In this document: positions 33,329 through 42,574 of the stretch, piece after piece | Layout: each line of letters begins with the position of its first letter | Numbering within the stretch: position 1 is the stretch's first letter | From: Nitrospira sp. | Lineage (GTDB): Bacteria > Nitrospirota > Nitrospiria > Nitrospirales > Nitrospiraceae | Assembly: GCA_018242725.1 (NCBI GenBank) | Contig: JAFEBI010000026.1 | Coordinates: 12,068 to 62,784, forward strand | Length of the DNA stretch: 50,717 nucleotides | Direction of reading: 5' to 3' | Notes under the pieces: generated by a model | Database searches by the model: none | Told to the model about the DNA's origin: nothing | What the model saw: the letters and a program-made list of their open reading frames with translations, nothing else | Made by a program: the position numbers and the translations under genes

Positions 33329-33385
33329 CCTGCCTGCGTCGCGGACGACGCCTGTCTGCCAGGGCAGAGGCAGTCGGCAGGCAGG
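33329..33385. repeat. 57-bp GC-rich inverted repeat between merR and merT
   Basis: Outer arms CCTGCCTGC (33329-33337) and GCAGGCAGG (33377-33385) enclose an inner TCTGCC-AG-GGCAGA palindrome. The structure resembles REP/MITE-type hairpins dispersed in genomes. It could attenuate transcription or stabilise the upstream mRNA. No T tract follows. Confidence 0.65.
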
Positions 33386-33475
33386 CCAATGACGGTTTTC
33401 GGGACCAAGCGAGTCCAAGATGTCCGCATGAAAAACGGTTTGCGGTTCTGTGTATTTTATGGTGGTGAGCCGAGT

Positions 33476-33865
33476 ATGGACGTGGATCGACAGCCTGGTC
33501 ATTTGACCAAAGGTGGGACGCCCACTATGGTCGGCGGGCTGGTGGCTGCGTTCTTCGCCTCGGTCTGTTGCATCGGGCCGGTGGTATTCGCAGCTCTCGG
33601 CGTGGGTGTTGGAGCCACAGGCTTTCTGGCCGGCACGGCTGAATTTCTGAAGGCGTTCTTGCCCTATCGTCCGGTCTTCATCGGCCTGACGCTCCTTCTG
33701 ATGGGCCTCAGCTTTTATCTGGCCTACAGGCAGCCGAAGTCCGTGTGCGCGGAAGAGGCCGGATGCGCTGCTCGATCAGCGAGAGGGCTGAACCGGAAGT
33801 GGCTATGGCTGATAGCGGTCCTGGCATTGCTGGTGGTCTTGGCGCCTTATTGGTTAGCTCTGTGA
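33476..33865 (+). CDS. merT: MerT-like mercuric ion transporter
   Basis: 129 aa with three membrane helices (about 24-44, 66-84, 108-127). The vicinal pair Cys31-Cys32 in VCCIGP lies in helix 1 and a second pair Cys91/Cys97 (VCAEEAGC) on the cytoplasmic loop, exactly the MerT layout; LPYRPVFIG is also family-typical. It moves Hg(II) from MerP into the cytoplasm. Start uncertain: frames open to 33389, but the ATG at 33476 follows GGTGGTGAG and gives the family length. Confidence 0.88.
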   Translation: MDVDRQPGHLTKGGTPTMVGGLVAAFFASVCCIGPVVFAALGVGVGATGFLAGTAEFLKAFLPYRPVFIGLTLLLMGLSFYLAYRQPKSVCAEEAGCAARSARGLNRKWLWLIAVLALLVVLAPYWLAL

Positions 33866-33961
33866 GAATGGGAGTGACGCGTGAAGAATGAGCGTTCAGC
33901 CTGATGTGGCTGGCACGACTATTCGCTCTGAGTTATCCCTTGAAAAGGGAGGAGATCAGGT

Positions 33962-34315
33962 ATGTGGCAAGTGATTCGGACATGTCTTCTTGTCGGAGTG
34001 GCGATGCTTCCGCTGACTGAGTTCTATGGTCTTGCGGCTGAGAACCAGGGGGTTCAGACGATGACCTTGCAGATCGACGGTATGACGTGCGGGGCTTGCG
34101 TCAAGGACGTCAAGACAGCGCTCGCCAAGGTCCTGGGCGTCAGCACGGTCGAGTTCAGAGTGGGAAAGAAGTGGATCTTCTTTTCCGATTATTCAGACGC
34201 GCGCGCGTCGGTGACGTTCGATGCGAACAAAGTGGGTACGGAGGCGTTGGTCAGGGCCATCGAAGGGGCCAGCAGCCCGCTGTCGGCGTACAAGGCTCGG
34301 CTGGTGCAGCCATAG
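33962..34315 (+). CDS. merP: MerP-like periplasmic metal-binding protein
   Basis: 117 aa: signal peptide (to about residue 26) and one HMA domain with GMTCGACV (40-47; Cys43, Cys46). It would deliver Hg(II) or Cu(I) to MerT. The domain has an insertion of about 10 residues (VGKKWIFFSDYSDARAS) relative to a standard MerP, between beta-2 and beta-3. GGGAGGAG lies before the ATG. No merA follows. Confidence 0.88.
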   Translation: MWQVIRTCLLVGVAMLPLTEFYGLAAENQGVQTMTLQIDGMTCGACVKDVKTALAKVLGVSTVEFRVGKKWIFFSDYSDARASVTFDANKVGTEALVRAIEGASSPLSAYKARLVQP

Positions 34316-34400
34316 CCGGCAGCTAACAGCGAACAGTTCACCCCCGGCTCTTCGCTACTTACCGGAGGCACTTTAGGCGAGAGGAAGGAGTAAAGCCGTT

Positions 34401-34808
34401 ATGGATCAAACAACCAATGTTGAAACAGGACTATTCGCCGAACTCAGAAAGTTGAGTCCCAAGGTCACGGGCGGTCTTCTGCGTATGCGACAGGCGGCCT
34501 ATCGAGATGCAACTGTGGCCGCCAAGTACAAATTACTTACCGCCATGGCCATCTCGATTGCGATCCGGTGTGAACCTTGTATTCGCGCCTACGTCCGGAT
34601 GGCAGTTGACAAAGGAATCACGCAAGAAGAACTGATTGAATTCCTCGAAGTCGCGATGACGATGCAAGGTTGCCCCGGTGAGGAATGGGCTCTCAAGGCC
34701 TATGCGGCCTATAAGGACTGTATGGACGGTCAGATGGGTTCAGAGGCGTCAACTTGTTGTAAGAATGACCATAGGAGACAGACAGATACGGAAGGTGATC
34801 ATGAATAG
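34401..34808 (+). CDS. CMD/AhpD-like protein of the short type
   Basis: 135 aa. Contains CEPCIRAY (Cys57, Cys60) with tyrosine where AhpD has histidine, so the classical proton relay is incomplete. The GGLLRMRQAAYRDATVAAKYKLL segment and the C-terminal QGCPGEEWALKAYAAYKDC fit the short CMD proteins often found beside mercury and copper genes. A terminal CC pair (STCCKND) may bind metal. AGGAAGGAG upstream. Confidence 0.85.
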   Translation: MDQTTNVETGLFAELRKLSPKVTGGLLRMRQAAYRDATVAAKYKLLTAMAISIAIRCEPCIRAYVRMAVDKGITQEELIEFLEVAMTMQGCPGEEWALKAYAAYKDCMDGQMGSEASTCCKNDHRRQTDTEGDHE

Positions 34809-34932
34809 GTATGCCGGTAGATTTCTTCTCCTCTCCCAGAGGAACAGTAGATTTGTGCGGTGCCGCTGATCGAGTGATTGTGTATTAGAAATGCCGTTGA
34901 CGGTTGAGGTGGACGAGGGATAGACTAACACC

Positions 34933-35307
34933 ATGCGATTAGGTTCCCATCACTCCCGATCTTTTCTCGCCGCGAGTATCGCAGTGTTCCTGTTGGCATT
35001 CAGTTTCAATGCCTACGCCTGTCTCCTGCCGTTGGCGGGGACTACCGATGCCTCAATGGCCAACGGTTGTTCAACTCCTGTCGAACAACCGAGTCGGCAA
35101 TTATGTGACGCCTTCAAGATCTTGGGAGTCGAATCCCAGGCTCAGTCGTCATCGTTGCTCGTGGACCATCATTGGTCGGCAGACCATGCGTTACCTACGC
35201 TTCCAACGGTGAGCCCTCGGCTCGTACGAATTTTCAGTCTATATCGCAATTTTGAATCGAGTTCTCCTCCGCATCAGTCTCTTCCAAGCACAGTGCTTCG
35301 TATCTGA
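34933..35307 (+). CDS. Small exported protein upstream of the Cus system
   Basis: 124 aa with a signal peptide (FLLAFSFNAYA-C). Three cysteines (one at the signal junction) and two adjacent histidines (DHHW) could take part in metal handling, but no family is recognised. GAGGGA lies 15 bp before the ATG. It is likely co-transcribed with cusCBA, which starts 140 bp downstream. Confidence 0.55.
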   Translation: MRLGSHHSRSFLAASIAVFLLAFSFNAYACLLPLAGTTDASMANGCSTPVEQPSRQLCDAFKILGVESQAQSSSLLVDHHWSADHALPTLPTVSPRLVRIFSLYRNFESSSPPHQSLPSTVLRI

Positions 35308-35447
35308 TCTCTCCGGTTCGTCCTTATCCCGTTTCATCATCGCGTGATCTGCCCAGCGCTCGGTCCCGGCTCATTCAATCGCTTCTTCTGTAGCAGACGA
35401 GGCCAGCGACAGTCGTGGGCAGGAAAGCATTTGGGGAGGACCATCCC

Positions 35448-36734
35448 ATGACTCGTTCAATTCGGGTGTTGTTTGCCATAGCAGTCGTGAGCGCAACTTT
35501 CTGGATAGGTGCAAGTCATGTCGCCTATGCCATCGATCAGACTACACAACCGGCGTTGGTGTTACCGGATTTGATCCCAGAAGCCTTGGCCAGAAATCCA
35601 GAGCTTGTCGCGGCGCGCAAGCAATGGGAAGCTGCCACGAATCGGATTGTCCAGGCCCGGTCGCTGGACGATCCCACCCTGTCAGTCCACTTGTGGAATT
35701 TCCCGCAGACCTTCAATGTCACGAGGGCGGACAACAGTATCTTCGGTCTCTCGCAGAATTTCCCGTTCCCCGGCAAGCTGGCTCTGAAAGGCGAAATCGC
35801 GCGGCGGTCAGCCGAGATGACCGAACAGGCGCTGCGCGCCAAGGAACGGGAACTGGTGGCCCGTCTCAAACAGGCCTACTACGAGCTGTTTCTCGCGCAC
35901 AAGGCGATCCAGATTCATCATGCACAGGTCGAATTGCTCAGGCAGTTCGTCGAGATTGCGAACGCGAAGTTCCGGACTGGAAAGGGATCGCAGGCTGATG
36001 TGCTCAAGGCTCAGGTCGAGCTGTCTGTGTTGCACCAGCAACTTCCCGTTCTGGAACAACGTCGCGAGACCACTGCGGCACTGCTGAATACGCTTCTGGA
36101 CCGAGAACCCCTATCACCTCTGGGCATTCCTCAGAAACCATCTCTACTGCCGATCGACACCACCATCGACGACCTACATCGTCTCGCCTTGAACGCCAGA
36201 CCGGAATTAAAAGCCGTTGAACTGGCGGTGCAACAGAGCGAGCAGTCTCGCGCGCTGGCCCAGCGTCAGTACTACCCGGACTTCAATGTGACGTTTCAGC
36301 GCTTCCAGAATTTTCAGGCCCATGACGGATTTGGCGCCTACGTCGCGATGACCGTGCCGTTCGCCTTCTGGACCAAACCAAAGTATGACGCCGGCGTCCA
36401 AGAAGCCGCGGCGTCCGTTGCAGCTGCACGGGCACAACAGCATACGGTAGAAAACCTGACTCGTTTTCAAATCAACGATCTCTTAGCCAAGGTACGGGCG
36501 AGTGAACAGGTGGCGACATTGTATCACACGACGATCCTGCCCCAGGCCGTGCAGAACCTTGAAGCAGCGCGAGTGGGGTATCGTACGGGAAAGGGAGGGT
36601 TTCTGGATCTTATTGATACGCAGCGGGCCTGGCGAGGATTTCAGCATGAGTACTACCGAGCGCTGGTCGAGCGGGAGCACCGCCTCGCGGAACTCGAACA
36701 AGTGATCGGAACTGATCTGAATGGAAACAGCTAA
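35448..36734 (+). CDS. cusC: CusC-type outer-membrane efflux protein
   Basis: 428 aa TolC-superfamily protein: signal peptide ending HVAYA, then two OEP repeats, each a long coiled-coil hairpin (NPELVAARKQWEAATNR, then LARFKQAYYELF-type region; the second begins ARPELKAVELAVQQSEQSRALA). YRTGKGGFLDLIDTQRA near the end is typical of the Cus/Czc class. Start chosen at 35448 because GGGGAGGACC precedes it. Forms the outer-membrane channel for CusB/CusA; cusB begins 16 bp after the stop. Confidence 0.93.
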   Translation: MTRSIRVLFAIAVVSATFWIGASHVAYAIDQTTQPALVLPDLIPEALARNPELVAARKQWEAATNRIVQARSLDDPTLSVHLWNFPQTFNVTRADNSIFGLSQNFPFPGKLALKGEIARRSAEMTEQALRAKERELVARLKQAYYELFLAHKAIQIHHAQVELLRQFVEIANAKFRTGKGSQADVLKAQVELSVLHQQLPVLEQRRETTAALLNTLLDREPLSPLGIPQKPSLLPIDTTIDDLHRLALNARPELKAVELAVQQSEQSRALAQRQYYPDFNVTFQRFQNFQAHDGFGAYVAMTVPFAFWTKPKYDAGVQEAAASVAAARAQQHTVENLTRFQINDLLAKVRASEQVATLYHTTILPQAVQNLEAARVGYRTGKGGFLDLIDTQRAWRGFQHEYYRALVEREHRLAELEQVIGTDLNGNS

Positions 36735-36750
36735 AAACGGAGGAATGGCC

Positions 36751-38493
36751 ATGAGCCAGGACAGGCGCAGAATAGCTCTTGTTGTCGGTGTCGCAGCAGC
36801 CGGTCTGTTCGTCGGAGTCATCGCCGGGTTCTTCACCGCGCATCGGATGATGAGCGATATGTCGAGGATGCAAATCAGTGAAGACATGAAGGGCCATGAG
36901 ATGGAAGGTATGTCCATGAAAGAGCCTGGCATGAAAGGGATGCCGATGGAAGGCGCCAAGCCTATGAAAGGCATGGAATCGATGTCAGGCATGTCCGACG
37001 CTCTATCGGGAGCTGTGGCGGTTCCGGCTGTGGCGAGACAGATGATCGGCATCCGCAGTGCCCCGGTTGTCCACGCAACGCTCGAGGAAGAGATCCGGAC
37101 GGTCGGCACGGTCGGCTACGATGAACGGGGTTTCACGCAAGTAACGCTAAAAACCTCCGGCTGGGTTCGAAATGTCTTCGTCGATTCGATCGGTCGACCG
37201 GTCCGCAAAGGAGAACCGCTCTTTACCCTTTACTCACCGGATCTCCTGGCTACTCAAGACGAGTATCTCCTCGCCGTGAAAATGCAGCGACAACTGGCCG
37301 AAAGCCCGCTCGACGACGCGAAAGCCAACGCCGATGCGTTCGTGCGGAGTGCACGGGATCGTTTACGACTTTGGGATGTGACCCATGCGCAAATCGCGGC
37401 TCTGGAGCATCGCGGCCAAGCCGAACCGGTGCTGACAATCTATGCCCCTTCCTCCGGGATCGTGCTGAAGCGAGAGGCTGTGCCGGGGAAGTATGTCGAG
37501 CCGGGGACGACCTTGTACGAGATCGCGGATCTCTCCATCGTCTGGATCTCAGCCGATATTTACGAATCGGAAATGGCGGCCATGAAAGTCGGTCAGCCGG
37601 CCTTGATCACGTTTGCCGCTTATCCGGGAAAAACATTCAGCGGCAAGGTGGCCTATGTGTATCCAACACTGAACGCTGAAGCCCGCACTGTGAGGGTACG
37701 TCTCGAATTGCCGAACCCTGAACTGAAGTTGAAGCCCGGCATGTATGGGAACGTGACTTTGCAGACTGATGCGGTCAGGACTTTAGTTGTGCCAAAGGAA
37801 GCCGTTATCGAAACCGGCCTTCGTCAACTTGTGTTTATGGATCGGGGAGAAGGCCGGTATGAGCCTATGTCCGTCAAGCTTGGTCGCCGGAGCCAAGATG
37901 CAGTGGAAGTAATGGAAGGACTCAAAGAAGGAGATCAGATCGTCACCTCGGCCAATTTCTTATTGGATGCGGAAAGTAAATTGGTATCGGCTTCGAGCAT
38001 GCAGGGCATGATGGGCCGGATCGGGATGGCCGACTGGCAAATGCGCGGTGCCCATGAAGGCAAGATGCAAGCGATGGAAGGAATGCAAGGCATGAAAGAG
38101 ATGGAGGGCATGAAAGGTATGAGCGGAATGTCTGGCATGGCTTCGGACTCAGCCAAAGCCACCTCCGAAGCTCGCAAGGTAGCAGGATATGTTCTGACCT
38201 TCACGACGCTTCCCGAAACACCCAAGGCCGGTGAGGTCCTCCTCAGACTCAAGGTCATAGATCAGACCGGCAAGCCGGTGACCACTGCGCACGTCTTGTT
38301 CGTCTATACCATGCCGATGCCAGGCATGACTGATTCCAAGGTGAGGGCGCACCATACCAAAGACGGACTCTATGAAAGCACGGTGATGTTCGGCATGGGA
38401 GGAACATGGATAGCAACGGTCAATGTGATAGTGCCAGGACGGTCGCCCATTGTTGAGAAGTTTCAGTTTTCAGTCGCAGAGGGAGGCCTGTAG
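36751..38493 (+). CDS. cusB: CusB-type membrane-fusion protein with Met-rich segments and FixH/YtkA-like tail
   Basis: 580 aa from the ATG at 36751 (GGAGG 7 bp upstream). A single N-terminal membrane anchor (9-29) is followed by a methionine-rich stretch (33-81) of MxGM/GMxM units, then the adaptor core (SGWVRNVFVDSIG, the lipoyl halves and YASEMAAMK-type barrel). A second Met-rich run (about 417-467) leads to a C-terminal beta domain (480-580) resembling FixH/YtkA, with a PMPGM motif of its own. Cu(I)/Ag(I) binding by thioether sulphurs is expected from E. coli CusB and CusF. Standard CusB proteins lack the two Met-rich runs and tail. Confidence 0.9.
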   Translation: MSQDRRRIALVVGVAAAGLFVGVIAGFFTAHRMMSDMSRMQISEDMKGHEMEGMSMKEPGMKGMPMEGAKPMKGMESMSGMSDALSGAVAVPAVARQMIGIRSAPVVHATLEEEIRTVGTVGYDERGFTQVTLKTSGWVRNVFVDSIGRPVRKGEPLFTLYSPDLLATQDEYLLAVKMQRQLAESPLDDAKANADAFVRSARDRLRLWDVTHAQIAALEHRGQAEPVLTIYAPSSGIVLKREAVPGKYVEPGTTLYEIADLSIVWISADIYESEMAAMKVGQPALITFAAYPGKTFSGKVAYVYPTLNAEARTVRVRLELPNPELKLKPGMYGNVTLQTDAVRTLVVPKEAVIETGLRQLVFMDRGEGRYEPMSVKLGRRSQDAVEVMEGLKEGDQIVTSANFLLDAESKLVSASSMQGMMGRIGMADWQMRGAHEGKMQAMEGMQGMKEMEGMKGMSGMSGMASDSAKATSEARKVAGYVLTFTTLPETPKAGEVLLRLKVIDQTGKPVTTAHVLFVYTMPMPGMTDSKVRAHHTKDGLYESTVMFGMGGTWIATVNVIVPGRSPIVEKFQFSVAEGGL

Positions 38494-38544
38494 CTGGGAA
38501 AAACGGGCGTCTCGGCACCCGCGGGATGAGAGGGGTGAAAAACA

Positions 38545-41500
38545 ATGATCGCACGACTCATCGAAGGGAGTGCACGCAATCCTGTCCTCGTCATCCTCTG
38601 TGTGGTGCTGCTGGCAGGCTGGGGCCTGTGGGCGGGTTTTAAGGTTCCGCTGGATGCGGTGCCGGACCTGTCCGATGTCCAGGTGACCATCTATACCGAG
38701 TGGCAGGGGCGCAGCCCAACGTTGATTGAAGATCAGGTCACCTATCCCATCGTCACCTCCCTGCTGGCTGGGCCGAAAGTCAAACGGGTGCGGGGAGTTT
38801 CGGAATATGGGGTCTCCTACGTCTACGTGATCTTCGAAGACCGGACGGACTTGTACTGGGCACGCAGTCGTGTGCTGGAATACCTGCAGAAGCTGACCGG
38901 GAAGTTACCAGCCGGAGTCGCACCGACTCTCGGTCCTGACGCGACCGGTGTCGGGTGGGTCTATCAGTACGCGTTGGTGGACGAGTCGGGGACGCACGAT
39001 CTCGCGCAGCTCCGCAGTCTTCAGGATTGGTATCTACGGTATCAACTCGAGAGCGTGCCTGGCGTGGCGGAAGTGTCGGCCATTGGCGGATTCGTCAAGC
39101 AGTATCAAATCGAAGTGGACCCGAACACGTTGGCTGCCTACCGGTTGCCGATTAAGACGATTATTGAGGCGGTTCGAAACAGCAATGATGAGGTGAGTGG
39201 CCGAGTGTTGGAGATGGCCAGCACGGAATATGTGATTCGAGGGCGCGGCTACCTGCGTTCTATTGATGATATCGAGCTAATCCCTGTCGGGACGGATGGG
39301 CGAGGCACACCTATCTTGATTCGGGATATTGCCCATGTCCAAATCGGACCGGACCAGCGTCGTGGTATTGCCGAGTTGGATGGCAAGGGCCAGACAGTCG
39401 GCGGGATCGTGATCATGCGGGCCGGTGAGAACGCGCTCGCCGTGATCGAGCGGGTTAAAGCCAGGCTGGCAGAGATCACGCCGGCTCTGCCGAAGGGCGT
39501 CCACATCGTTCCCACCTACGACCGGTCCGATCTCATTCATCGAGCCATTGACGTGCTTCGCGAGAAACTCATGGAGGAGAGTATTATCGTCAGCCTGGTC
39601 GCGGTCGGCTTTCTGTTTCACCTGCGCAGCGCCCTGGTGGCGATTCTCATCCTGCCCATAGCAGTGCTGCTCGCTTTTATCCCGATGGCTTACCTGAACA
39701 TCACCTCCAGCATCATGTCGCTCGGAGGAATCGCCATTGCCATCGGCGCAATGGTGGATGCAGCCATCGTGATGGTGGAGAACGCGCACAAGCGTTTGGA
39801 GCAGAATCCTCATGTGGACCGGACAGAAACCATCATCGCGGCGGCCAAAGAAGTCGGCCGCCCCTTGTTCTTCTCGCTGCTGGTGATCGCCGTGTCGTTC
39901 CTGCCGATCTTCGCATTGGAAGCCCAGGAAGGACGGTTGTTCACACCCTTGGCTTATACCAAAACCTTTTCGATGCTCTTTGCCACAGCGCTTTCAGTGA
40001 CCTTGGCACCTGTACTGATGGTCCTCCTCATCCGGGGGCGCATCCGAGCAGAGGCGAAGAATCCCCTGAACCGCCTGCTGATCGCGATGTATCGACCCAT
40101 CCTTTCCGGCGCATTGCGCATCCGATGGTTGACGCTCGGATTAGCTGTGGTGGTCGTGGGACTCACGGCGCCGATCTTTTCCCGTCTTGGCGCGGAATTC
40201 ATGCCACCACTGAACGAGGGGACCATCCTCTATATGCCAACCACTGTGCCCGGTCTCTCAATTCCCGAATCGGCCAAGGTGTTGCAAGTCCAGGATCAGT
40301 TGCTCACGACCTTCCAAGAAGTGGAGCGAGTGTTCGGCAAGATGGGAAAGGCCCCGACTGCCACTGATCCGGCCTTTGTCGGCATGGCAGAAATCACGAT
40401 CACTCTCAAGCCGGAAGCACAATGGCGGCCCGGCATGACCTGGGACCGGCTGCTGGATGAGATGGATGCCAAGCTGCGCATTCCCGGCTTTCCGAACATC
40501 TGGTGGATGCCGATTCAAACCCGCACTGAAATGATCACGACCGGTGTGCGAAGCCCGGTCGGTATTAAAGTCCTGGGGCCGGATCTGAAGACCATTGAGA
40601 AAATCGGCTTAGAGATCGAGCAAGTCTTGGCTACTGTGCCGGGCACCACGAGCGCCTTTGCCGAACGGCTCAACGAAGGCTACTATCTGGATCTGACGGT
40701 GAACCGGCGTGAAGCAGCCCGCTATGGCTTGACTGTGGGGGATGTGCAATCTGTCATTGCCTCGGCTATCGGCGGCGAGGCAGTCACGACCACGGTCGAG
40801 GGGCGCGAGCGGTATCCGGTCAATGTCCGCTACAAGCGCGAACTGCGCGATGATCCCGACCGGCTCAAGAGGGTGCTGATTCCCACTCCGAGCGGCGCGC
40901 AGATCCCGCTTGGGCAAATTGCCGATCTCGTCATAACCCAGGGGCCGCCATCAATCGCGGATGAAGCGGGAACGCTGGCCGGTTTGGTCTCGGTCGCGGT
41001 CAGTGGACGAGACCTGCGCGGCTATGTCGAAGACGCCCAACGCACGGTGCGAGACCGGGTGACATTACCTTCCGGCTACCGGCTGATCTGGACCGGTCAA
41101 TACGAGCATCTGGTGCGGGCCGAAGAGCGGTTAAAGCTGGTCGTCCCATTGACCATTGGGATCATTCTCTTGCTGCTCTATCTCAACTTCGGTTCGCTGG
41201 CGAAATCGCTGATCGTGCTCTTGTCTGTCCCCTTCGCCGCAATCGGAGCCATCTGGTACCTCCATTTCCTGGGCTACAACCTCAGCGTGGCGGTGTGGGT
41301 CGGGATCATCGCGCTGGCCGGTGTGGCGGCGGAGACGGGCGTGGTGATGCTCGTCTATCTCGATGAAGCGTATGAGCGACGGGTGCGGGAAGGTCGCATG
41401 GCGACGGCCCAGGATCTCCGTGACGCCATCATGGAAGGAGCGGTCCAACGAGTACGGCCGAAGATGATGACGGTGGCTGCGATCATGGGTGGCCTCCTCC

Positions 41501-41709
41501 CCATTATGTGGACGACCGGCACCGGGGCCGATGTGATGAAGCGGATTGCCGCGCCGATGATCGGCGGCATGGTCAGCTCTACAGTGTTAACGCTGGTTGT
41601 GATTCCGGTGCTCTATATGCTCTGGCGGCGATTACAGGGTTTGCGATATCGTCCTGTTCCAGCGTGGGTCATGCCAGATGCTACAAGAATACAACACCGC
41701 GACCATTGA
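38545..41709 (+). CDS. cusA: CusA-type copper/silver RND pump
   Basis: 1054 aa heavy-metal RND transporter. The proton-relay Asp405 lies in GAMVDAAIVMVEN, and the periplasmic methionine triad of E. coli CusA (Met573/623/672) is conserved as Met564 (ILYMPTT), Met614 (VGMAEIT) and Met663 (TEMITTG). These mark a monovalent Cu/Ag substrate, not Zn/Co as in CzcA. Twelve membrane helices in the usual two groups. GAGAGGGG lies before the ATG. It extrudes metal from the periplasm or cytoplasm through CusC. Confidence 0.96.
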   Translation: MIARLIEGSARNPVLVILCVVLLAGWGLWAGFKVPLDAVPDLSDVQVTIYTEWQGRSPTLIEDQVTYPIVTSLLAGPKVKRVRGVSEYGVSYVYVIFEDRTDLYWARSRVLEYLQKLTGKLPAGVAPTLGPDATGVGWVYQYALVDESGTHDLAQLRSLQDWYLRYQLESVPGVAEVSAIGGFVKQYQIEVDPNTLAAYRLPIKTIIEAVRNSNDEVSGRVLEMASTEYVIRGRGYLRSIDDIELIPVGTDGRGTPILIRDIAHVQIGPDQRRGIAELDGKGQTVGGIVIMRAGENALAVIERVKARLAEITPALPKGVHIVPTYDRSDLIHRAIDVLREKLMEESIIVSLVAVGFLFHLRSALVAILILPIAVLLAFIPMAYLNITSSIMSLGGIAIAIGAMVDAAIVMVENAHKRLEQNPHVDRTETIIAAAKEVGRPLFFSLLVIAVSFLPIFALEAQEGRLFTPLAYTKTFSMLFATALSVTLAPVLMVLLIRGRIRAEAKNPLNRLLIAMYRPILSGALRIRWLTLGLAVVVVGLTAPIFSRLGAEFMPPLNEGTILYMPTTVPGLSIPESAKVLQVQDQLLTTFQEVERVFGKMGKAPTATDPAFVGMAEITITLKPEAQWRPGMTWDRLLDEMDAKLRIPGFPNIWWMPIQTRTEMITTGVRSPVGIKVLGPDLKTIEKIGLEIEQVLATVPGTTSAFAERLNEGYYLDLTVNRREAARYGLTVGDVQSVIASAIGGEAVTTTVEGRERYPVNVRYKRELRDDPDRLKRVLIPTPSGAQIPLGQIADLVITQGPPSIADEAGTLAGLVSVAVSGRDLRGYVEDAQRTVRDRVTLPSGYRLIWTGQYEHLVRAEERLKLVVPLTIGIILLLLYLNFGSLAKSLIVLLSVPFAAIGAIWYLHFLGYNLSVAVWVGIIALAGVAAETGVVMLVYLDEAYERRVREGRMATAQDLRDAIMEGAVQRVRPKMMTVAAIMGGLLPIMWTTGTGADVMKRIAAPMIGGMVSSTVLTLVVIPVLYMLWRRLQGLRYRPVPAWVMPDATRIQHRDH

Positions 41710-41893
41710 TAATTTGTCTTGTTGACCAGACGAAACAAGGAACCTTATGCGTGACCAAGAGAATAAAACCAATAAGTGTCCCTCTCCGGCATGCCGGTTC
41801 CGGCCTCTGCCTGCCGTTTCCTCTGTGAACTGTACGGTGCCTCTCCTCCTCTCGCGCGAGAGTCACCTGCAGTTCAACCAAGGAGGAAACACC

Positions 41894-42139
41894 ATGGCGA
41901 CCAACCACTCATCCAAACGACCAGCGACCACGCTGCGATGTGGCAACATCAAGGCCACGATCTGGCAGAACGTCAGCGAGAAGGGCCCGTTCTTCTCAAT
42001 AACCTTTCCTCGCCCATTCAAGGATCAGGCCGGTACCTGGCACAACGGCACTTCATTTGGTCTCAACGACCTCGAGGCGCTCATGAATGTCGCCTTTGAG
42101 GCCAAGGAGTGGATCGCCGCTCATGCTCTGAAGCGCTGA
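41894..42139 (+). CDS. Conserved plasmid-associated small protein
   Basis: 81 aa. The pattern T-L-R-x-G-N-I-K-A-T-I-W-x-N-x-S-E-K-G-P-F-F-S-I-T, with FKDQAGTW and a C-terminal helix, is typical of small proteins coded on many plasmids and ICEs, of unknown function. AAGGAGGAAACACC before the ATG is an ideal ribosome-binding site, so upstream in-frame starts are rejected. A strong terminator follows immediately. Confidence 0.8.
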   Translation: MATNHSSKRPATTLRCGNIKATIWQNVSEKGPFFSITFPRPFKDQAGTWHNGTSFGLNDLEALMNVAFEAKEWIAAHALKR

Positions 42140-42150
42140 GCGGTTTCCTG

Positions 42151-42189
42151 GGAAGCCTCCAGCTTGTCTGGGGGCTTCCTTTCCTTTTG
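42151..42189 (+). terminator. Rho-independent terminator
   Basis: GGAAGCCTCCAG (42151-42162), a 5-base loop, and CTGGGGGCTTCC (42168-42179) pair with one G-T wobble, followed by TTTCCTTTT. It lies 12 bp after the stop of the preceding small gene. Confidence 0.9.
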
Positions 42190-42574
42190 TACAAAGAGGA
42201 TCCGGCCATGACACAGCACACTCAGGGGGTCCGATCCTCGGGAGTGACGGCGTGAAGCCGGATCCGACACCCATCCTCCGCTTCCGCTGGTAGCCACGTT
42301 CGCGTCCGCAACGCCAGTGACCCGACCGGAACCCGAAACGGCTGCCTCCGTTTCGCAACCGCCGCGACGTGTGCGTACTCTCACCCGCGTCGAGATTGAC
42401 GCTCGTGTTTCTTCGGGAGTGCGCGTCTGGGCGCAGGCCTGACCGACCAGTGGATCAGTCTCCCGGTCCAGAAGCGGTCAGGCTCGAGAAACCGTGAAAC
42501 GCTTGCTGCGCAGACTCGATATGGTATTCTTCGGCATCCCGTCGCAGTCAATGGGATGAATGAGCGGGAGGACT
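42190..42574. other. Intergenic region before the PilZ gene
   Basis: 385 bp without a supported gene. Open frames on the minus strand are shadows. Nothing specific was recognised. Confidence 0.4.
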
